This document shows, in pieces, positions 9,417 through 24,400 of a stretch of DNA of 64,000 nucleotides. The notes under the pieces were generated by a model. It saw only the letters and a list, made by a program, of their open reading frames with translations, had not been told where the DNA came from and ran no database searches. The position numbers were made by a program, and so were the translations under genes. Origin of the DNA: Rotaria socialis (Eukaryota; Rotifera; Eurotatoria; Philodinida; Philodinidae). Numbering within the stretch: the first letter of the stretch is position 1; the number at the start of each line of letters is the position of its first letter. The DNA lies in assembly GCA_905331475.1 (NCBI GenBank), contig CAJNYU010003218.1, forward strand, positions 293,268 to 357,267, written 5' to 3'.

Positions 9417-12400
9417 TTATGAAGTGTTCCATTCGATGGCTTTACAAAATTCTTCTTCAGCGAATTGAAGCATTTTTGATGCTTCTAAATGAAGCTAAAA
9501 TAAAGAAATAAAAACTAGAAAATAAATATTAATAAGTTTATTTTTGAAAAAACCTTTTGTTTTTTAAGTATGTCAATTAATTTTAATTGCCGTTTAAATG
9601 CATTCATTAATTCCAAGCGTTGTTTTTCTAATCGGCGATTTTCATTTGTTAATTGTTCAATCTTCTTTTTATCTTGTTCGTTTATATCTTTTGTTGATTG
9701 CTGCATTTTATTCAATTGTTGTTTATATCTTTCAGCTTCTTCTAATGCTCGATTTAATTTCGTATCTGTTTGCGTTTGATCTTGTTGTTGTTTCTTAGTG
9801 TGACGTTTTGTTTGATCAAATTCTTTTCGTAGAGAACTAAGTTCTACTTCAGTTGTATCAAGTTTTGATTTTGTATCACTACTCAATTTTTTATATTTTT
9901 CTAATTGATCTTGTAATGTTGTTACAACACGATTAAGACGACTTCGATCATCATCAGATTCTTTTACTTTTAAACTTATACGTTCATTCTCTTCTTCCTA
10001 AAGGAAAACTACGATTAAACATGATATTCATTGGCGTTTAGAGAGAGAAAAGGATTCGACAGAATACGTAGTGAAGTGATGTCGCATTGAAATGTGAAAC
10101 ACGATTTATTTGTTACTGTAAGTTATGACAGTGTTGTTTATTCAGCGAGAGGGCAAGGGGCACTTTTTGTCCTCCCAAGAAACATGAAATAAATAATTAA
10201 CTTTTATATAGCTAGCCTACAAAACACAGATCTTTTGAACGCATTAGTACGATAGACTCGATATTACTCATGGTAGTTCGTCCCTCAAAACACGTTTATC
10301 TGCTCTCCCGACAACTGAATTTGCACGTCCCGGAGTGAAAAATCTGGATAAAACATTAATGACAAGATGTTTCTTACATTATGAAATCTATTTCATCAAT
10401 GTAATATGAGTTCATCTTCTGGAATGCCCTAAGGAAGCATTCTATATATTATCGTGGCACGTTACGGATGTAAGAGCATTGATAGTTGATTAAATATTAT
10501 TGATCAGTGTATGTGAAAGATGTAGGTTTTTAACCCCCATATTTCAACGCTCTGTTTAAATCCTCTTTCTCCGAATGAATCAAAACGAAAATTTTTGATT
10601 AGATCTTGTCTTTAGAGAGAGTTGCGGCTGACTTCTAAAACTCACGCGTTTAACGCATTCTGTATGCATTCGTTCGAGTTCTTCTTGCATGACACGAAGA
10701 CGTGCTTTTAGAAAGCGAATTTTAGCCTCTAAAAGAAAAGGAGAATGAAAGCAAATCTATATTAGATAACTTTCATCAATTGTACTTTACCTGAACCCAT
10801 ATCTTTCGCAGCACCTGGAAAAATATCGTCTTCGTCATTGTCAATAGCATTTGTATTGACGCTGCTTTTGGTTCGATTAATTTTTGTTTCAATATCTGCT
10901 ACTGTTCTATCAAATGTATTTCGAGCTTGATCTTGTAAAATAGTATGATCAATTGATTGATCATATCGATGATTATCAACAGTGGCAACATCATCTCCAA
11001 CTCGCGGATGAAATTTTCTATCAGAAAAAATTAAGCAACGAATCATTTGCCGAGAGAAATGCATCGACATTTACTTACGTAACAGATGGTTTTCTATTTT
11101 TTGCTGATAGATTTTCTTCGTGATATGTTGCAGATGGAGGTCTCTAAAATGAAAATTATGTTAAATATAATTCGATTTAATTTTAATTTTCAATTATATT
11201 CCTACTCTAAGATCTCTTGTGTGCGATGAAGCAATTTGCAGATCGCTATATGAAAAATTCAAAATATGAGAATCATAAAAGAAAATCTTTCAATTTTCTA
11301 ACCCGAATAATTGATCATCTGTATCGACTTGATCAAGTAAACTGTAGGTACGATCATTATTATCTGTTGAGACGAATCGATTTTGATTTCTCTGCAAAAA
11401 GAAAACTAAACGATTAAAAAAACAAAATTCTTTTAATTAACACTAACTAAAACTTGATCAGCTTCTTCAACAAGTGCTTGTGTTTTTGCTTCAAGTTGTG
11501 CATTTAATCGTCTATTAAAGTTAAAATAAATTTCAAATATAATTGACTTATTTCTCATTGTCAAGTATCAAAATTAAAATTCTTTTCTTTTGACATGATT
11601 TGACAGAACTCGTTCAGTTTCATATTGGTGGTTTCGTAATGAAATTTATATAGAAAAATCTTCAAAAATCCATACTCCCCAAAAGAATTGAGTCTCAATA
11701 ACGTCAACATTCGATCAAAGTCTTTTGTACCACATAATTAAAAAAGAATTATGCATGCATTCTGAAAAAATATTGTTTGATTGTTATTAAAATCTTTTCT
11801 GTTCTTCGATGAAAGAGAAAAGGCTCGACATGCGAGTTGTCATCATTGATTTTTGAATGTTTAAACTTCAATTTCAAAACAATCGAATATCATGCCGATA
11901 GTCACCAACAAAACTCTACATATAAGAAGACTTTCATTAGTTAAAATTAGCTTTTGTCTGATTTCGATGTTTAAAGAAATACAAGTCTGAAAAGGAACTG
12001 CATGGATCGAATTTAGCTTTCTGGATTTTGGATACTATTCGACATAAATTTTGCTTCTAATTCTAATAGTAGATATATCTGCATACAAAATTTCAACTAT
12101 GTTGTTTTTTATTATACGAAAAAAAAGCAATTCCATGAGTAATCAAACAATATTTTTTGAAAAAAAATATATATATATATATATGTACCTGCATAATACA
12201 AAAAAAGGCTTCGTGCAAACATTGACATTATCGAGGGTTGTTGTTTTCAAGATATTTCAAGTTTCTCAGACTTTTCTGATCTATTTAGATTTAAACTGCA
12301 CAATGAAAATGTTGACGAGTTCTATTCAACTATAACAAAAGATGTTTTTCTCGAATTTCAGAGTACTACCACCACCTTACTTATATTCTTCTTCTTGATC

Positions 12401-12496
12401 TGCATAATCATTTCGTGGTTTTGGCGTACGTGCGCTTGGCTTTGCTGAAGCTGCAGCTGGTTGTCCTGTTGTACGACTTGATGATTTAGCACTCAT
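9417..12496 (-). CDS. TEX9: TEX9-like coiled-coil protein
   Basis: Testis-expressed 9 homologue, a coiled-coil protein linked to centrosomal/ciliary satellites in vertebrates. Exon 1 (about 12380-12496) begins MSAKSSSRTTGQPAAA and ends EEEYK, followed by RLNAQLEAKTQALVEEADQ (about 11450-11512), matching the family's EEEYKRLNAELQAKT. Later exons give DDIFPGAAKDMGS, AEIRFLKARLRVMQEELER (about 10640-10730), LNRALEEAERYKQQLNKMQ, KKIEQLTNENRRLEKQRLEL and KRQLKLIDILKKQK. The end is LHLEASKMLQFAEEEF, then CKAIEWNTS and stop. This is collinear with the whole vertebrate protein. Introns of about 0.6 and 0.85 kb lie around 10000-10640 and 11520-12380. An AG sits directly before the ATG. No break seen. 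Confidence 0.9.
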
Positions 12497-12856
12497 CTTT
12501 AAATAAAAAATGAAACTGTGTATATTTATAAAAAGATCTCAATCATAAATTGTGACAGAAAAAAGCATCAAGATAAGAATAACTTAATACTATATAAAAA
12601 AAGAAAAGAAAAATGAAAGATTTAATAACTAAAGTAAAAAAAACATTTCGTGAAATAAAATAAAAATCAAGTATCCGCTTCTTTTTTTTTGTTTTAGTTT
12701 AAATACATAACAATCAAATTATTCAGTATTTCGTTTATAACAGAATAAATATGCACAAAGATGTCATCAAGTGAAGAATCAAATAATGATTAAAAAAACA
12801 ACACAGAAAATAGTTTTGTTTTTCTTTCAACGGAATAAAGTTTTGAAAATTATCAA
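12497..12856. other. Short intergenic spacer
   Basis: 360 bases between the CDKL5-like stop and the TEX9 start, both on the minus strand. It is A/T-rich with no gene or repeat recognised, and presumably carries the TEX9 promoter and the kinase gene's poly(A) site. Confidence 0.5.
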
Positions 12857-14854
12857 TTAACGATCATGATGACGGGATTTTGTACTCGGTAAACGAATTG
12901 ATTGTTGACGTTGAAAAGACGATGGCATGACAGTATTTGCAACATGAAGTATGGCTGTTCGGGCATAAGGATAAACACCGTAGAGATTATTACTTGATTG
13001 TTGTCTCTGCAGATAAAAAGAAACAGGAAACATAATATACGTGTATAAAATAAAGATATAACGAATTTGTTCATTATTATCATCGAAATTTATTTTGTTA
13101 CTACAGGAACGCAATCTGTCTGAATTTCCTTAGATAAAAAACAGTTCATTCAGGCTTATTTGTTAGTTAGTCGTCTAGAAGGATTTGAAAAGTTCTAATG
13201 TTTAGTAAGACCAACAAAACGTCTTATATTGGTATCTGCTGGAAAAATCAATTATTTCTTTCTTTTTTTTCAAACCTCACAAAAATAATGATGTTGAATC
13301 AGTAATATAAAAGTTTTCAGAAACATTTACATTACTAGACAAGCCAATGAAGTAGTACTACTATCAGTTTCTGACACTTTCAAAAGCAGTATGGGAGAAA
13401 TTGAATTTTAATAAGGCTGGTAATTTGAAAACATCGTGGGAACTCAGCAAAGATTTATGTGATTTTAATTCAATAATCATAAAGCAATATTTTCATCGAA
13501 ACGGCTACGAAAATATTTGTTATATTCTTATGTTCTAGAGAGAATTGTGAGAATGTAGAGTTTCGAACAGTTTACCATTGAAAATTTAGTTACAACAATA
13601 TCGTTGATCTATAAGCCGAAAATCGTCGCTATTTGAAGAATAAATTTGAGAAGAATCACTATTTTTAGTTATAATTAACTTGTCAACTACGTCTTCAGAT
13701 AGACCGTACTTAACTATAATTTTCTAGATATTTGGTCATATTATTATGTTTAAACAACGCTAGACAACTTATACTGATGCTCCGCAATATTATTTCGTAT
13801 GTAGAAAAATACAATGATACATCCAAAAGTATCGAGGTTTAACTATAAACCTGACGAGATCGATTGAGAAGCTAATTAGCAGAGTATTCATTTTCGCGCA
13901 TATATGAAGTTTATTTTTGTATTTACTCGATTAGATTCCATTAGTGTTTTTGGAAAGGTTGTTGCATTTTGTTTCACTAATGATTTTGCTGATTTGATAA
14001 GATCGTGAGTTGGATCCTTTTCATTTTTTATACATAGAAAATAATATACGGGAGAATTTCAAACAATAACTTACTCTCTGTGGTGCCATTACAATTTTGT
14101 TGACATGAGCATAATCACTTCTCGTAGGCGAATGCTATATAATATAATTCATATGACAACATAAGAATACTTTCAATCAATATAAACTCACACATTGACG
14201 ACTGAAAGAAGAATTATGTCCATTGGAATTGATTATATGACTATCACTAACATATACTGATTTTCGTTGTTCTGGGGTCCTAAAAACCAGATATATCAGT
14301 TTAAACTTAAGTTGATAGATCACTCCACTAATACATACCATGAATATTTATTATTATTATTATTATGCTGTAGCTGCTGCTGCTGTTGTTGTTGTTGTTC
14401 AATACTGCGACTAGTCGAATATGTTGTTGAAACTAAATATAGATATAGATATCAATGTAATATAAAACATCAATGATTAACCTGTTGTATCAACATCAGC
14501 TTGGTCCATTGGATCAGCGGCTACCATTTGATAATGCTGAAAAGAAGTTTTCAAAAACAAATTATAGAATAAAGATCATCCCATTGATTATTCAATTCTT
14601 TTTACCGAAATAATATTCTGTCTGGAAGGAGTTCGTTGAAGAAGAGGTGTTGTTTCTATAGATGGTGGATGACAATCAATTGTTCGACTGCGAACTAAAT
14701 CTCGTGTCTAATATACCAATATATATACATATATATATCAACAATAGTTAATGGAATAATCATATAAATCTACAAACTTTAGGCCTATGTTGTGATTCAT
14801 TAATTGATTCATCTCTTTGTTGTAATTGAGCATGTTTGAATGATAATGATGAGC

Positions 14855-14888
<34 letters not shown>

Positions 14889-15869
14889 GTTATTGATTTG
14901 AATATTATATACATTAGTATTAACATTAGGCACGATAGCCATTGATGAACGATAGATGTTAGATTCGGATATTTGTTGATTACTTGATGTTTGATATGGA
15001 TGATGCCAACGATTTTCAACTGTATCTAAAGTAAATCGCTTAAGCTTTTTGCCCATATCTTTCGATGATTTGTGAAATATATGTGTTGAACTTTGTTGGT
15101 TATGTTTAGGTCTCAATAAAACACCATTTGATGCACATCTAAACGATGGAGATGTTGGTGGAAGTGGTATTTGTTGTTGGTCACGAAAAGACTGTTGTCG
15201 ACTTATCGAGGGTGGTTGTGGAGCTGTCGGAGTTGGCTGACGACTTTTAACATATTTTCGTCTTAGACGACTATGATGAGAAAGAATACTATTTGGATCA
15301 TCTTCATCGTCACTTGTATTATTTGAACTTAGTGGACTAACAGCAGTTATTTGAATTCGTTCATCGCTTGATGATGAGTGATTTCGTGATTGTGCTCGAA
15401 CAAATTTCGATTGCGGACGATGATGATGAGAATTAGATGATCGATCAGTTAACTGTGTATTACTACGATGTTTCGCTTGAGAATGAATTATGGAAGAAGA
15501 TGCAACAAATGATACATCTGTTGAATTATCGACACCATTATGGCCCGGCATAGTTGGAGATCGGCGGCGATTTTGAATTTCACCATTTTCATCGAACCTT
15601 GACAAGAGAAATATATGGTTTAATTTAACAATAACTTTTTCATTATTTTTTTCTCTCTTTCTCTCTCTTTAAATATACCATCTACTTAAACGACTGTCAA
15701 CAAGTGGTATAGAAAACGAAGTCATATCATTGCTCTGTTCATGTTGTCCTTGTGGTGTACTTATAGAACCGAGAACAGTTTTTCTAGAAAACTCCAATAG
15801 AAAAAAGATATTCATTTTGATTAAGATTTTATATACGGTCGATGTTGTTGTCGTTGCAAACGCTTCTGC

Positions 15870-15901
<32 letters not shown>

Positions 15902-18412
15902 TTGATTTAAGCAAACGAATGCTTCGTGTTGAATGCATGCTTCAGCTGTTAAACGATCTGGAGCATATAAACGTAAAGTGGCCTATTAAAAGAATCGAGA
16001 AAAGGTCATTTAAACGAATGCTTGTTTTATAGAAATTGTGTTACTTTAAATAAATGCATAATGTCCGATGGAAATATGTGACCATAACGTCTTTCTAATG
16101 TTTCCAAATGATGGATAGGAGGAAACTAATGTAGATATTTATTGTATTTACTTTATAAAAAAGAATGAAATGTTTATTTTCATCATACTTTCAATCCGTC
16201 GAATTTTGGATTTATTTTCATTGCTTCCATATATTTAGGTGGTAAGGGTCCTAAGCATTTTTGAATGCGATACAACTGATCAATATCACTTTCGCCAGCT
16301 GAAAATTTTATTGGAATAGAATGAAAATTACTCGTGTATGAATATTTTAAAATTACCAAATAGAGCTTGGCCAGTTGTAAGTTCCGCCATAATGCCTAGA
16401 AGGAGAAAAGATTTTGGTTCGGAATATGACGGGAAAAAAATCGCATACATCCACATGCCCAGATGTCAACTGGTTTTCCATAAGCTGATCTAAAATTAGT
16501 TTCAAGATAAACTTTTGCCTTCATCTCTTCGAGTACAAACACTTGAGACTTTATTGATCTGATAGGAAATCATAAGAATAAAACCTTTCTTTGTTGTTTC
16601 TTTTTCATAAAGATAATAAAGAATCATGTATATACATTGAAATATTTTTACAATCGTGTTGTTTTCAATTATTATAGTTTATGAAAGAATTCTATGAGAA
16701 AGAGATATAAAAAACGAAAATACTGTTGTTTGAATGTATGAAAATTAAATTTTCAGCTAACATCTGTATAATGAGTTGAGCTTTTTTGACAGTAGAGAAA
16801 CGAAGAATCAATGGTAAAGTTCAACTAGTATCGCATTAATTGTTGAAGGATCAGTTCTTACTTTAAGAAAAGACTGATCTTTTAAGTAATCAATAAATGA
16901 AAAATTTGAATAAGAAAAGATTTCTATTTAAAAGAAGTCACTATACATAAATTTTATTCCATACAATTCTGAAACGTGTGAAAGAATAATTTGTTTAAAC
17001 TTAATTTTTCACAGTAGATTTCACATACCAAAGTTAATAAGTGAACAGAATTCAAGTGTTTAATCTCATTCTCTTCAACGACAAAATCATAATTTCCTGT
17101 TAAGTCTAGAAAAAAACCTTCAAATTTCTAATTGCAACTAATTGAAAGTACTCTTTTAAAGTATAGTTTAAGGTCGAAGAATACAGTTAGTAAATATCTG
17201 TATAGTAACCTTTTATTCGATGTATTTTATAGCAATTGAATAGTTGAAAGATTTCAGCCATGTGACATTAACATATACAGATCATGCCATACAGCACTTT
17301 AAGTTTCTTTCAATTTATTTACATTTTTTGGGGCAAATTGATTCATTCTCAAAAAATGTTGCAAAGCAGCATCCTGCATAGGTGCAAGCGTTTAAATAAA
17401 CTTCGGCGAACTCAAAAAGAGTTCAAGTAAATAGTTAAATCAGTACAGTGCTAGCCATGAATGTCAAGAATATTTTAGTAAAATAAAGAGAAGATAAAAG
17501 AGATCATTAGAAATTTTCAAGTGCTCGACTTATCCTTAAAAACATTTTCTCGTGTTTTATTTGTGTTTTTTAAATTCGTCATTCATACCCGATAAGTAAT
17601 TCTGGCGATCGATACCATCGCGTTGCAACCTTGAATTTTAGTGGAGTAAAAAAAAGAAAACTTCTCGTTACATTGTATTCTTTTTTCAAATATAAATTTC
17701 TTACATAATCGGTGTAATAATCCGCTGGTGTTTGTGTATTACAAAATCTTGCAAAGCCAAAGTCACATAATTTTAAAACAAAATTTTTTGATATTAGTAA
17801 ATTTTCCGGTTTAATATCACGATGAATTATTTCATGTGTATGACACCAATGTATAGCACTAAACAGTTGATATGACAATTGACGTACTTGTTCTAATGCT
17901 AAACCATCAGGATGTTCTTGTAGAACTTGTAGCATATTCCATTCGACATATTCAAATACAAGAAAACATTGCTTTTTATCACGAAACCATTCGATTAATT
18001 CAACGACATTTACAAATCGAAGCGACTGAAGAATTTTTAATTCACGTTCAATTATATCCATATCAGTGCAATATCCTAGTGAAATATTTTCGATAGTCAT
18101 CAACAATAGTACGATCATTCTTCTGTTTTAAATATCAAACCTGGTGCTTGTTTAAAATGTTTAATAGCAACTGTTGTATTTGTATCCTTAGAAGAAAAAA
18201 AATATAAGATTACCTCATAGCTATTTTATTTTTTCATTATTCATTTAATTTTCGTACTTTCTTTCGAGCCTTGAGGACCACACCATATGAACCTATTGAT
18301 TTATCAATTAGAAAAGAAATAATTAGAAAAGAAAAAGAACTAATTCTGTACCTTCACCAATAACACTAAGTATTTCATACTTATCTTTGACATGACTTGG
18401 TATGTGTTTCAT
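12857..18412 (-). CDS. CDKL5-like serine/threonine kinase
   Basis: CMGC-group kinase of the cyclin-dependent kinase-like family. It starts [19 protein letters not shown] at 18412. Exons then give [11 protein letters not shown] (glycine loop), TTVAIKHFK (ATP-binding Lys), [24 protein letters not shown] (catalytic loop), LCDFGFAR, and the activation-loop TDY in [17 protein letters not shown], the T-x-Y motif of CDKL kinases. After a ~1.1-kb intron (about 16492-17593) come [22 protein letters not shown] and the C-lobe end [14 protein letters not shown] (about 15940). A long low-complexity tail follows, with a poly-Gln stretch, a large exon 14760-15605 rich in Ser/Arg/Asn (including an Asn run coded by AAT), and short exons to [12 protein letters not shown] at 12857. 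Closest to CDKL5 by kinase sequence and long disordered tail; a generic CDKL remains possible. Confidence 0.85.
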
Positions 18413-19654
18413 TGTCGAACGTTTTTTTTTCTTTAATACAATTTTAAAAAAATTAAAATCCACAATGAAATTCTTATAAATAAATAATCAACGTTATTGT
18501 ATGCCTTCCTGGACAACTGTTAGCGACTCGAACACGCTAATTAGGATGTCAACGATGGTTTCATAGGCGTGTTTCTGGATGTTGTATTTGCTTACTTTTT
18601 TATGCCGTTATTCTACTCTCAATTCGCTTTTTTTCTCTTTTTTTACAACCATTTTTTCCATACATCTCATGTCATTTGCTATGGTGATGGAAATTAAAAC
18701 AATGACTATCGAAAGAGGTCACCTATTGGCAATTTGAAAAAACAATATTTACTTTTTATTGCTCACCTACGAAGGATACTAAAGAGGCAAAAACTGTGAC
18801 AAAGAGAACAACTTTCGCATAAATATGTAATAGAATGAATAGTTTATTCTATAATACGAAATATATCTTACATAAGTAAATTTAATCATATAAAATTTCA
18901 CTCTTACGCCATACTGATAACCTATTAGTTGCATAAAATCAAAACATAATTTATACAAAAGAAAAAAAAATCTAATCCAAAAGCAAAAAAGTTATGCATA
19001 TTTAATATCGATAAGACAAAAGTCTTGACTCCTATTTCATAATCATTTAAATATGATAAAGAAATTGTTCCGTGAAAATTGTTGCAATCTTTTTCTTTGC
19101 AGAAGAAGAAAAAAATAATTCTATACATTTCAAATATTTGAATTTTCAATACTATTGACTAATTTAAATAAGTAAGATTTACTTCACTACTTATACCATG
19201 AAGTTTAGGACATTTAAGAACGCCAATATTAAATGAAAAAGAAAATATTTATTTAAACAATCAAAAACAAAATAAGTCAAATTTCGTGGACACACTATAA
19301 ATCATATTTGGTAATTTTGAACTGGTAATTTACTGATAAACACAATCTAATCCAACTCATATTCATTGATTGTGAGAAGGATAATCTCTTCATTGAATCA
19401 TTTCTCAGTTTATTTAAAAGTTAAATATCAGTTCAATTTGCCACAAATAATCTCATATTATTCATTGAAAATATATTTTAAAAACAAAAGAATCTTTCAA
19501 CTATCTTGATTATAATTGATACAAAAAACCTCTGATATATTGCTTTTTTCTTTCTTTGTATAGCACTGTTTGTCTCATATTGATGAAAATATTATACATA
19601 TGAACAAAATATACAATAAAATAAACAAACGACAAAATGAAAAGAATATTAACA
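18413..19654. other. Intergenic, no gene seen
   Basis: AT-rich stretch between the kinase gene start and the WDR45 stop. Only short, low-complexity ORFs are present. It probably holds the kinase promoter. Confidence 0.5.
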
Positions 19655-21450
19655 TTAAAAATCACACCCATCAACACCATCTAAATACAGTTCAAATTCT
19701 TCTCGGTTACATTTTCCATCGACTGTAAATATGTGTTTATGAAATGTTCCATCGAAACTTGCAGCAATAACATGACTTGGACCAGAAAATGCACATATAC
19801 ATGACCATTCAATAGCGACTTTAAAATTACATAAATCTCCAAATGCTTCATTGAGCGCATGTGGTATGGCAGCCATACGATTTAATTTTGGATCGCGTAT
19901 ACCATACAAATGAACAGTACCTTTATCACTTGATACACATAGAAAACTTGAATCGAAACTAAATGCAATGCAATGAATATCAGCTGTATCAGATCCCCGT
20001 CGAAATTCAAATAATTTTTCACATAAACCTGTTGTTGACCACACACGTATTAATGTTCCCTGTTGTTTAAATTAAAGAAAGATTTTTTTTTAAATTTTTA
20101 TATTTTAAATTTCAATTTTACATACTCGTTTAGACGCAGTAGCTAATAAAGTAGCTGCATGATTAAGTGCCAGAGCAGCTAATTCATTGGTGTGGACATG
20201 AATTACACGTGGGTTATAAGACATATCATTTTCAATTCCATTCATATTCTAAATTTAAAATATTAATTATTTTTAGCCGTTCTTTTCTCGTAAGGAAAAT
20301 ATTCAATCTATTCTGTTATATGATAAAAAACTCTAAAATAATTATGATCTAATCATCCATTCTATAGATCCTATTTCTAATTCTACAAACAAGAAAATAA
20401 GTTCACCGGTCTGCACATGTAATTTTAGATCCATTTATTCATATTTCATATTGAAATCTTCTATATTAACTACATTTATTTCAAAATAAATCTATTTACG
20501 TTCAGATTGAAATAAGCAAACAATCTTACGAATAAACTACTGGAGGTAATAAAAAGTTTTTGAGTTGAAATTCTATGCATAAGTAGAGGATGTGTAAATA
20601 AGAAAAACACTGCAAGCACATGCACGCATAACATTGTTATTTCATGAGAACCTTGTCATTCTTTTACTGTAAGTTTCCTACAGCAGATTACTTTTCTGGT
20701 AAATTCAAAATTTTGACCTTTAAGTCAAGGCTTCAAATCGATGTAGAAAATTTTAGAATGTTCAGAAAAACTATTCATAAGCGTTCTTTATGTTCAACAT
20801 GTGAAAACGTTGTGCTCATTGCTATTATGATGAAAGTTATTTTGTTGTTGACAAAAATTTAAATCAATACTTTTATGTTATACGAAAATCAAAGTGTTGT
20901 TTGACAATTATATACTAAGAAAATCTAAATATTGCACAAATGATTTTCATATCCTTTCTAAAACTTTTTCTAGCTTCGTATATATGCATAAAATTTCAAA
21001 ACTCAAAAGCATTTTATCACCTGGGGGTTCCCTCGTTAGACTTTTCTTCTTCTTCTAATCAATTTAATGATACATTACAGTTCGTAATAATAGTTTCATT
21101 CGAAATTTTTCAATTAAAACGAAATAAGAAAAAATTCAACTTGCAAAAAAGAAACAATGCATATCTAATCATGTGAACATAGATCAGGATTAATAAAAAG
21201 GAAACTTAGAAAAGTAATCGTTTGATCAATTATTTCGAACATCAATTTCATTGACCATAAGAATAAACGTGTGTCTGTACTCATATTTCATAATTGATTA
21301 TAATCATTCAACTTTGAACCCTTCTTTTTTTCTCAACGAAGTAGTCTCTTCCAAGTGGAAAATTGCAGATTTTTCTATTTCTTTTTTTGTTGAACAATTC
21401 ATTTCCTCTCTGTCCATTGAAACAGTCTTTTGATCTTTTTCTCTCTCCTC

Positions 21451-21497
<47 letters not shown>

Positions 21498-24400
21498 TCA
21501 AGAATGAGAAAATGCTTGACCATTGTACACTAGAGAAAGAGAAAAAAATTTCTTCTTCCACCAATAAGCTATTTTAGCCAATCATCTTTTTTCTTCTACG
21601 TTGCTCTTCATCTATCATTAAGAGAAAGTACGCGACACATTTGATCATATTACTCGAATACATGAAAGGCGAGATTTTCTATATGTAGACGGAAAAAAGG
21701 GTACGACAATAAATTCTTACTATGATGCAAACGGCTTCGTATCATCATTCATCATATGATTATAATTCATTTCCAACATTTTTACCATCAACATCGAATA
21801 CATATGCATCGTATTATCCAAATCATTTTAGAGCTCAAACAAATGTATCAACAAAAATTGAACAAGATGATTCGTCAAATTCTAGTATAACACCACCTCC
21901 ATCAAAATCATTATCAACATCAACACTAACAACAACAAATAATGCTCTTTCGCACATTCCAATTGTTCTTCAATTGTCATCAAATAATACTGAACAAACT
22001 CTAATATTAACTATCGATCAATTATCTTGTGTATGTGAAGCAATACAACAAAGTGGTAAGATCGATAAATTAATAAAACTTTTACAGTTATTACCACAAA
22101 AATCTTCATCACCAACTGCGGCTTTAATTCATCAGCATGATAGTGTTTTAAAAGCACGTGCAATTATACTTTATCATCAATCGAAATTTCGCGAATTATG
22201 TTGTTTATTAGAAACTCATACATTTGATATTCATCATCATACGGAATTACAACAACTGTGGTACAAAGGACATTATATGGAAGCACAAAAGATTCGTGGT
22301 CGTCCATTAGGAGCTGTTGATAAATATCGTATAAGACGAAAATATCCATTACCAAAATCCATATGGGATGGTGAAGAAACAATTTATTGTTTTAAAGAAA
22401 AATCTCGTCAAGCATTAAAAGACTGTTACAAATTAAATCGTTATCCAACACCTGATGAAAAACGTTTCTTAGCAAAAAAGACTGGTCTAACATTAACGCA
22501 AGTTAGCAATTGGTTTAAAAATCGTCGACAACGAGATCGTACACCACGAACGTAAGTTTAATCGCCCACTTGTCCTTTTGAACATTATCCCGATTTGAAA
22601 AATGTTAACATCTTTTTTTCTCTCTCTCTCTCTCTCTTTGTATTAATTCATAGACAAGATTGTCAAGATCTTCAAACATCATTATTAAATCAAGCAGCCT
22701 ATTTTGCTTCGGGTTCAGTTTATTCTCATGGCTCATTTAGTTCAAATGGAACATTATCATCAAATTATTCATATTCAACACCAACACAAAATCATTCAAC
22801 ATTTTTACACTATCAATCGTAATCTATTTCTTCTAGTCATTGATGTATTGATTAAAATTTCAGTTAGCTTGTTTTTTCTTCTTTTTCTTTTTTGTTGTTC
22901 TTTAGCAGAAAAAGATGCGCTAATGAACATCATCTATTCTAGGTGTCGAATAACATATAATCATGAACCTTTTTTTCACAATTATCTATTGTCATCCATT
23001 ACGCATCTGATTACCGTTTTTTTTCTCTTCTTCATTCTTTTTTGCTCTCAGCTACCTGCTGTATTTTATTATAAGAATTTGATTTCGAATAAAGTCAGAA
23101 AGACGACACGATTATTATAAATAGATGATGTCTTATAATTGGAGTTGTTCAACTAATCAGAAAAGTCCACAAGTTATTTGATGCGATTATTATCATAGAC
23201 AATGTAAAAAGTCTGTCCCATACTCAGCTCCATTTTAAAATGAATATTATTAGCATTAGAAAGTGTGCGCCATATGACACCTATGTATATAGACATTAGA
23301 AGTCATGATACAATCTGTATACTTATGTCAATCAACTTCAAAACAATAGAAAACGATTGTTTCTTTTTGAGAAATTAAATCAATTCTAAAACTCATTTTG
23401 TTATTAGAAGAATAAATTTAGTATAGATAGTAAGATTATGGTTAGAACAGTGAAAATTTTACGGTAATATTTATAATATTAATTCAAATGATGAAATATT
23501 TTGAAACATAAATTAAAATATAGGGTGGATCAATATTGAAGAATGATTCGTTGCTGTAGATTTGCATTTTTTTTTTATATAGTTATGCATATTTTTGTGA
23601 GAAAGTGACTTTTGATTAGAAAAGTTTTAATTAACAGTGAAAATAAATAAAGCCTTCCAGAAGGGGCGCTATTTTTTAAATTTAGAGTCGGCTATACTAT
23701 ACTTATGAAGTGCATATTGGAAACTTAAGAGTAAAAAGGCGAAAGATGAATATTTTTCTGCTATCTAGGTGAAATTTAATTAATGTTTCTTGTTTCAGAC
23801 TCATATGTTACGCTGTATAAAGGTGATGCAGTTCAGAAAAAAAATTGCAACTTGTGTCAAAGTCAATGCATTAAAGAAGCACATCAACAGCATACATTTT
23901 AATTGAATTATGACTCTTGAAAGAAAATTTACTAGTCAATCTATTGAGAAAAAAGGAATGATGAAGTAGCAGTGTAGACTAAAAAAATGAAATTATATTA
24001 CAAGTTTACTAGTTTCGTTAAAATTATTTGTTCGACGTGTTTCTGAAACCGAAGAAAACTTGCGTCAATTTTTTTTTGATATCATAGTTGAGTTCAACCT
24101 ATGATTCTCGTTTGAATTGTAAAAAGTGAGTTTACTATTTAAAATTCGTAAGACTAAAGAGTGCTATATGTACTGATACAAAATATCAGGCCCACTCAAT
24201 CTGTTTTACTACGAAGACTTCTTACTGAGTGCGACGAAGAAAATATATTGTATAAATTTATCAATACTATGCAAAGGAAAAGGACATAAATATTTGAGCC
24301 TACGCAATTGAAATCTAGACTAGTAACTTCGCCATCGATGGCGTCAGCTGTCTCTGATCTAGTCGTATGATTATCAAGTATTGACTACAATTTGTTTACA

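Noticed and set aside
15730-16032. 100-codon plus-strand ORF with a poly-Val run
   Set aside because: It is the complement of the poly-Gln-coding exon of the kinase gene.
22704-23120. 138-codon plus-strand ORF after the homeobox
   Set aside because: It is a different frame of the Six4/5 second exon and then runs into AT-rich 3' sequence.
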